Part shown: one piece after another, positions 1-64,000 of the stretch
How the letters are laid out: every line of letters begins with the position of its first letter
Numbering within the stretch: position 1 is the first letter of the stretch
DNA from: Chaenocephalus aceratus
Lineage: Eukaryota; Chordata; Actinopteri; Perciformes; Channichthyidae
Length of the DNA stretch: 64,000 bases
Assembly (NCBI GenBank): GCA_023974075.1
Contig: CM043808.1
Coordinates: forward strand, 18,397,572-18,461,571
Direction: 5' to 3'
Made by a program: the position numbers and the translations under genes
Notes under the pieces: generated by a model
What the model was told of the DNA's origin: nothing
The model's database searches: none
What the model saw: the letters and a program-made list of their open reading frames with translations, nothing else

Positions 1-238
1 GTGGGCGTCGTTGAGGAGCGGGGTAAAGGACAATGCTGCTAGCCCTGCGTATCGCCTTAGAGTCTTTGAAATCCAGGAAGGAATCGGTGCCAACCCTCTG
101 TATCTCCTTCATGTGTTCAACGATCTCCAGGATTGTGGGCGAGGGTGAAAGGGTGAACGGAGTATCCTCAAAGGCGTTGACAGGGGGGGGGTGACGGGCA
201 GTGGAGACTCCTCCATGTGTCTCATAGGTCTCCCATAA
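1..238 (-). other. Unassigned minus-strand open frame at the left edge
   Basis: Reading from 238 down to base 1, about 79 codons are free of stops. The frame closes upstream at a TGA (239-241) and is still open at the window edge. Peptides read VNAFEDTPFTLSPSPTILEI, VEHMKEIQRVGTDSFLDFKD and SKAIRRASSIVLYPAPQRRP. The composition looks protein-like, with charged, amphipathic stretches. I do not recognise the family. It could be an exon or 3' part of a nested opposite-strand gene, a transposon remnant or chance. A run of nine G at 183-191 lies inside the frame. Confidence 0.25.
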
Positions 239-830
239 TCAGAACATTCCTCAGGCGGGGGTGCAGTGATAATTCTTCAGGGTTTTCTGCGCGATGTGTT
301 GTGTCTTTCTCCTGTTTTGATTCCTCTTGCCGCTTGTCCTTGGCAGAGGGAACAGATTGATGACGCAGGCAGTTGAATATGTTAGAGATAACAATTTCAC
401 TCCTGACTCGTTCAGGCAAACTCCATTTGCCTTGAAAAGATGTCTGCGATCCCAGAAAAAGTTAAAATTGTCAATAAAATGGACAGAATGGTCAATACAT
501 GCAGTTGAAAGACACACACACACTTGCAGCAATGTTTATTACCTCCCTCCCCCTTCATGGGCCTATGAAGGAGAGGAGACATGGACGTGACATCTAAACA
601 CACACACACACCCCAACACACACGCACAATATCAAAGGATCTCTTTCCGTCTCATGGTATTCAAACAGCCGCAGGCATTTTCTCCGTACAGGTTAGAACA
701 CCTACAGTGTCTCTCTCCTCCACCCTCCCATCAGGGTGAACTTCCCAAACACAGTGAAGTGATGAGGAGGAAGGAAGGAAGGAGGATAGAGGATTAAGGC
801 AGGGGGTGGTTGGGAGCCTGAAGGAATGTA

Positions 831-895
831 AGGAGGAGGAGGAGGAGGAGGAGGAAGAGGAAGAGGAAGAGGAAGAAGAGGAGGAGGAGGAGGAA
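831..895. repeat. GGA/GAA purine microsatellite
   Basis: An uninterrupted purine strand of mostly GGA and GAA units. It produces spurious poly-Ser and poly-Pro reading frames on the other strand, which are not genes. Confidence 0.9.
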
Positions 896-1039
896 GCATC
901 AACAGGAAAGCCTGCGTTGGCCTTTGCAGACAAAATATCCACACATATTTACAAGCAGGCACACACCCACCATGCGCAAACATAGCCTGGGGACACTGGA
1001 AAGTATGTTCATGTATATTTCGTGCTGAAGCATTGTGAG

Positions 1040-1057
1040 ACACACACACACACACAC

Positions 1058-1134
<77 letters not shown>

Positions 1135-1187
1135 ACACACACAACACACACACACACACACTCACACACACACTCACACACACACTC
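1040..1187. repeat. (CA)n microsatellite
   Basis: About 150 bp of CA dinucleotides with a few interruptions (GGA, CCA, CTC). Confidence 0.95.
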
Positions 1188-1305
1188 TACCCCAGATGAA
1201 TCGGGCATTAATGCGAAGTGTCTGCTCCCGAGAGCCTCCGGAATAAAAAGCTGTGTTTCAGCGGCTGCCACTACCACTTGCTTGCACATTAATATGTGCA
1301 CAGTG

Positions 1306-1306
<1 letters not shown>

Positions 1307-1379
<73 letters not shown>

Positions 1380-1401
1380 ACACACACACACACCCACACA
1401 C
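1307..1401. repeat. (CA)n microsatellite
   Basis: About 95 bp of nearly pure CA repeat; a further CA run of about 20 bp lies near 1450. Confidence 0.95.
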
Positions 1402-2489
1402 GTTGGTAATATCAAGGCTTGTTGTCTGCCTCTACCTTTTGCTCACATTCACACACACACACACACACCTGTTTACTATGCTAATGAGTTCGGCAGAGAG
1501 CGAACATCTATAGCAGTACGACCCTGCTGAGACTGGGGGGGGGCAATGCTAATTTCCCATCAACACACACGCATGCACTCCCTCCCTGGGTCATATGTGA
1601 CTGCCAGCACTCACATGCTCCAAGACAAACACAGGATTTCAAAGAGGTGCTGCGTGTAGTTTATCATGGGGCTCTTCAGCGTTGCACCGTGGCTTGCAAA
1701 CTACTATCTGCTGCCAAAATAATGAACAGCTTAGAACGAACACATCTTCTGTCTTTCTCATCTGTGCTTTACCTTGAACTTGTTAGGGAGTTGTTTTTAA
1801 ATATATATTTGTTTACCCTGTTCCTTTTTCTTTGGCATTTCCTCCTGTGACACCTATCACTGCCAATCATCCTGTCCTCTGCTTTTACTGTAAAACAAGT
1901 TGAATGTGATTTGATACTGCGTTTGTCCGTTTTTATTTTGCTGTTTTTCTTTTCTTACTTTGGAAGATTATTTCATATTATTATTATATTTAGGCTTACA
2001 ATATTTAGGGGCGCCCTTGTCAAATCCTCTGCCCTTTGGAGCACATTTTCTTTTTCTTTCACATTAGTTGTACTTATAATGGTAGATGCAATACAAAATT
2101 ATCTATAAAGAAAGAAAAACTAAATTTGAGCATCCCCATATTCTGTATTTGATACTGCATCTACAGTATGTTGAAAAACACTGTATACATTTTTAATTAA
2201 CAGTTTAGATGCAAAACATTGTGCATACAATTGTTAATTTTATGTTGTGTTTAGACGCCTGCCCACTACATAGCAGTAGCACTGTTGTAATCTTCAGCAA
2301 TTTGACTCTTCAACCTCGACGTAGCAGCTTAAACTAGAACAGGAAGTAGCATAATGGCGCAAAACTTTCCTAAATTAAAAGTTTAAATGCACAGGTCATT
2401 TTCTTCTTTATTCTATGACGTTAGAAATAAATGAGTTTATATACTGTAAGCGCTTTATGTCCCCTTGCTTACACTAAGATAGGATGGAC

Positions 2490-2660
2490 CTTTATTTATC
2501 CCCATGGGGAAATTCAGGAGTTAAAGCAGCAACAGAGTGAGAGTGAAAAACAGGACAGTCCAGATTCACACAAGGTAAAAAATAAAAAGAATACAAACAT
2601 TTAAAATAAAAAGATGTAGTAACTGGATGGCACAACAATGAACATACAGCTCCAAATTGT
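2490..2660 (-). repeat. LINE 3'-end-like fragment
   Basis: The segment TTTATTTATCCCCATGGGG followed by AAATTCAGG resembles the reversed 3' end of teleost LINE repeats, which carry a 'gaatttccccattgggg' type motif. It has no coding content. The call is from remembered repeat patterns. Confidence 0.35.
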
Positions 2661-3101
2661 TCTTAAATCTCAATCTCTACCTGTATGACAGCCATTCCAT
2701 TCCAGTGTGTGTTGAATTGCAACACAGATATATTTCGTCATTAGTTTATTGAATACAATAAAAAAAACTATCATTTTACTCAAACACATACTGTACCTAT
2801 ACATAGTAAAACCAGAGGAACTGATAATGCTACAGTGGTCTCTTATTTTTATCCGGAGCTCTATATACATATTTGGGTTCGGATTATTAAATATATTTAC
2901 ATGTAAATGTGCGAGTGAGTGCAGTGCAAAGTCCTTTGTACAACCCATGCAGATGTTATGTATGTACTGTACATTACAGGTTACTTTTAATGGGGGACAT
3001 GGCGAGCCCTTGATGGTGCCGCCTGATGGCTACAGGCACAAAGGATTGTCACTATCGGAATATATCAAATTGTTCCCCTGTGTCATGATATGTGTTGGAT
3101 T

Positions 3102-3537
3102 TAGGGATGTCCTGATCACCTTTTTTTGCTCCCGATCCGATTCCGATCATTTGATTTTTGACAATCTAACCGATACCGATTTTTCCCGATCCGATCTTTA
3201 TGCAATGCATTAAGAGAAAAAAAGGTAACAGATAACGGCTGGTCATCCAACGCGATGAATTCAGCTATCTTGGCTGTTATTTATTTGGCCTTTCACTGTT
3301 CTGGGGCAGTTTCTCTTTCCTTTTAAAAGTCTCTGAAAGTGTCGGTTGTTTCAGTGCCGTTACCCGAGTGGCCGCTGTGTACTCGCCGTGTTGTTGTTGT
3401 TGGTGTTTGTTTCTCAGGTGGCGTATTAGGTCGTGTTGAACGTAGCTCTGTTCTTTCCACCACGCGGAACCTCCCGATTCCGATCTTTTGAAAATCACGT
3501 GATCCCTGATCACGTGATCGGATCGGGACCATCTCAA
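3102..3537 (-). mobile_element. Non-autonomous hAT element with BED-finger fragment
   Basis: It is flanked by a perfect 8-bp target duplication GTTGGATT (3094-3101 and 3538-3545), the hallmark of hAT transposition. The left end TAGGGATGTCCTGATC pairs imperfectly with the right end (reverse complement TTGAGATGGTCCCGATC). It carries a minus-strand piece of a ZBED-type transposase. The element is 436 bp and internally deleted. Confidence 0.85.
3277..3537 (-). pseudogene. hAT (ZBED-like) transposase N-terminal fragment
   Basis: The minus-strand frame reads DLIRHLRNKH, ATRVTALKQPTLSETFKRKE and KLPQNSERPNK. The H-x(3-5)-H end of a BED zinc finger and the following linker are typical of ZBED/hAT transposases. 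After a stop the homology resumes in another frame (AKIAEFIALDDQPLSV, near 3230-3275), so the fragment is frameshifted. The catalytic RNase-H-like core is absent. It belongs to the 3102-3537 element. Confidence 0.75.
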
Positions 3538-3622
3538 GTTGGATTGCTTGATTCTTGCTATATATGAGTTATCTGCTTTATGACGATATAGAGTTATATA
3601 TTGTGTGCTTCTTGCTTAACAG

Positions 3623-63984
<60,362 letters not shown>

Positions 63985-64000
63985 GTAAGCCAAACAAATT

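Larger units (their letters stand above)
1..3622 (+). other. Intron upstream of local exon 1
   Basis: Apart from the minus-strand open frame, the microsatellites, a LINE-like fragment near 2490-2660 and the hAT relic at 3102-3537, I see nothing functional here. The stretch 1530-2480 is AT-rich unique-looking intron without recognisable features. Confidence 0.5.

Noticed and set aside
702..1415. Long open frames (up to 237 codons) of Val/Cys or Thr/His
   Set aside because: They are translations of CA/GT microsatellites; the same applies at 13015-13623, 14484-14879, 17852-18305, 49745-50206 and 62417-63130.
2749..3213. 154-codon + strand open frame
   Set aside because: It runs from unique intron into the hAT element at 3102 and has no domain; a chance frame.

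Overview
The window is vertebrate nuclear DNA, most likely from a percomorph teleost fish. The reasons are large introns with consensus GT/AG splice sites, very many long CA/GT microsatellites, and a typical teleost repeat load: hAT elements with 8-bp target duplications, a Tc1/mariner MITE, TTAA-bounded MITEs and an L2/CR1-like LINE. There are no bacterial-type genes, CRISPR arrays or operons. The species is not identified.

One gene spans almost the whole window on the + strand: NBAS, the Sec39-domain subunit of the NRZ (NBAS-RINT1-ZW10) ER tethering complex. I placed 18 well-supported coding exons (3623-63984) plus one doubtful 63-nt cassette exon (35962-36024). All splice phases agree from exon to exon. 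They encode about 870 residues of the middle and C-terminal-middle part of the roughly 2,370-residue protein; both gene ends lie outside the window. Exon numbers below are local to this window. The splice junctions are read directly from the sequence; the gene name comes from remembered similarity to human NBAS.

The one serious defect in the gene is in exon 18 (57747-57995). The frame reaches TAA at 57889-57891 in the middle of conserved sequence, which resumes at once in another frame. This fits a 2-bp loss (or 1-bp gain) near 57887-57893, by mutation or assembly error.

Layout: 1-3622 is upstream intron with CA repeats, an unassigned minus-strand open frame at the left edge and a hAT relic carrying a BED-finger fragment. 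3623-4736 holds four close-packed exons. 4737-24257 has five exons separated by introns of mostly 3.6-4.9 kb, filled with hAT, MITE and CA-repeat insertions. 24258-28466 is an intron with a three-layer nested transposon stack. 28467-38019 holds five firm exons and the cassette candidate. 38020-48742 is a 10.7-kb intron with only degraded repeats. 48743-63984 holds the last four exons, with a clean hAT insertion whose empty site can be seen in a nearby duplicate.

I found no convincing new biological system. The items most worth a second look are the exon-18 frameshift, the cassette exon, the nested transposons, the paired filled and empty hAT sites, a 24-bp perfect inverted repeat at 53605-53658, and the unassigned minus-strand frame at 1-238.
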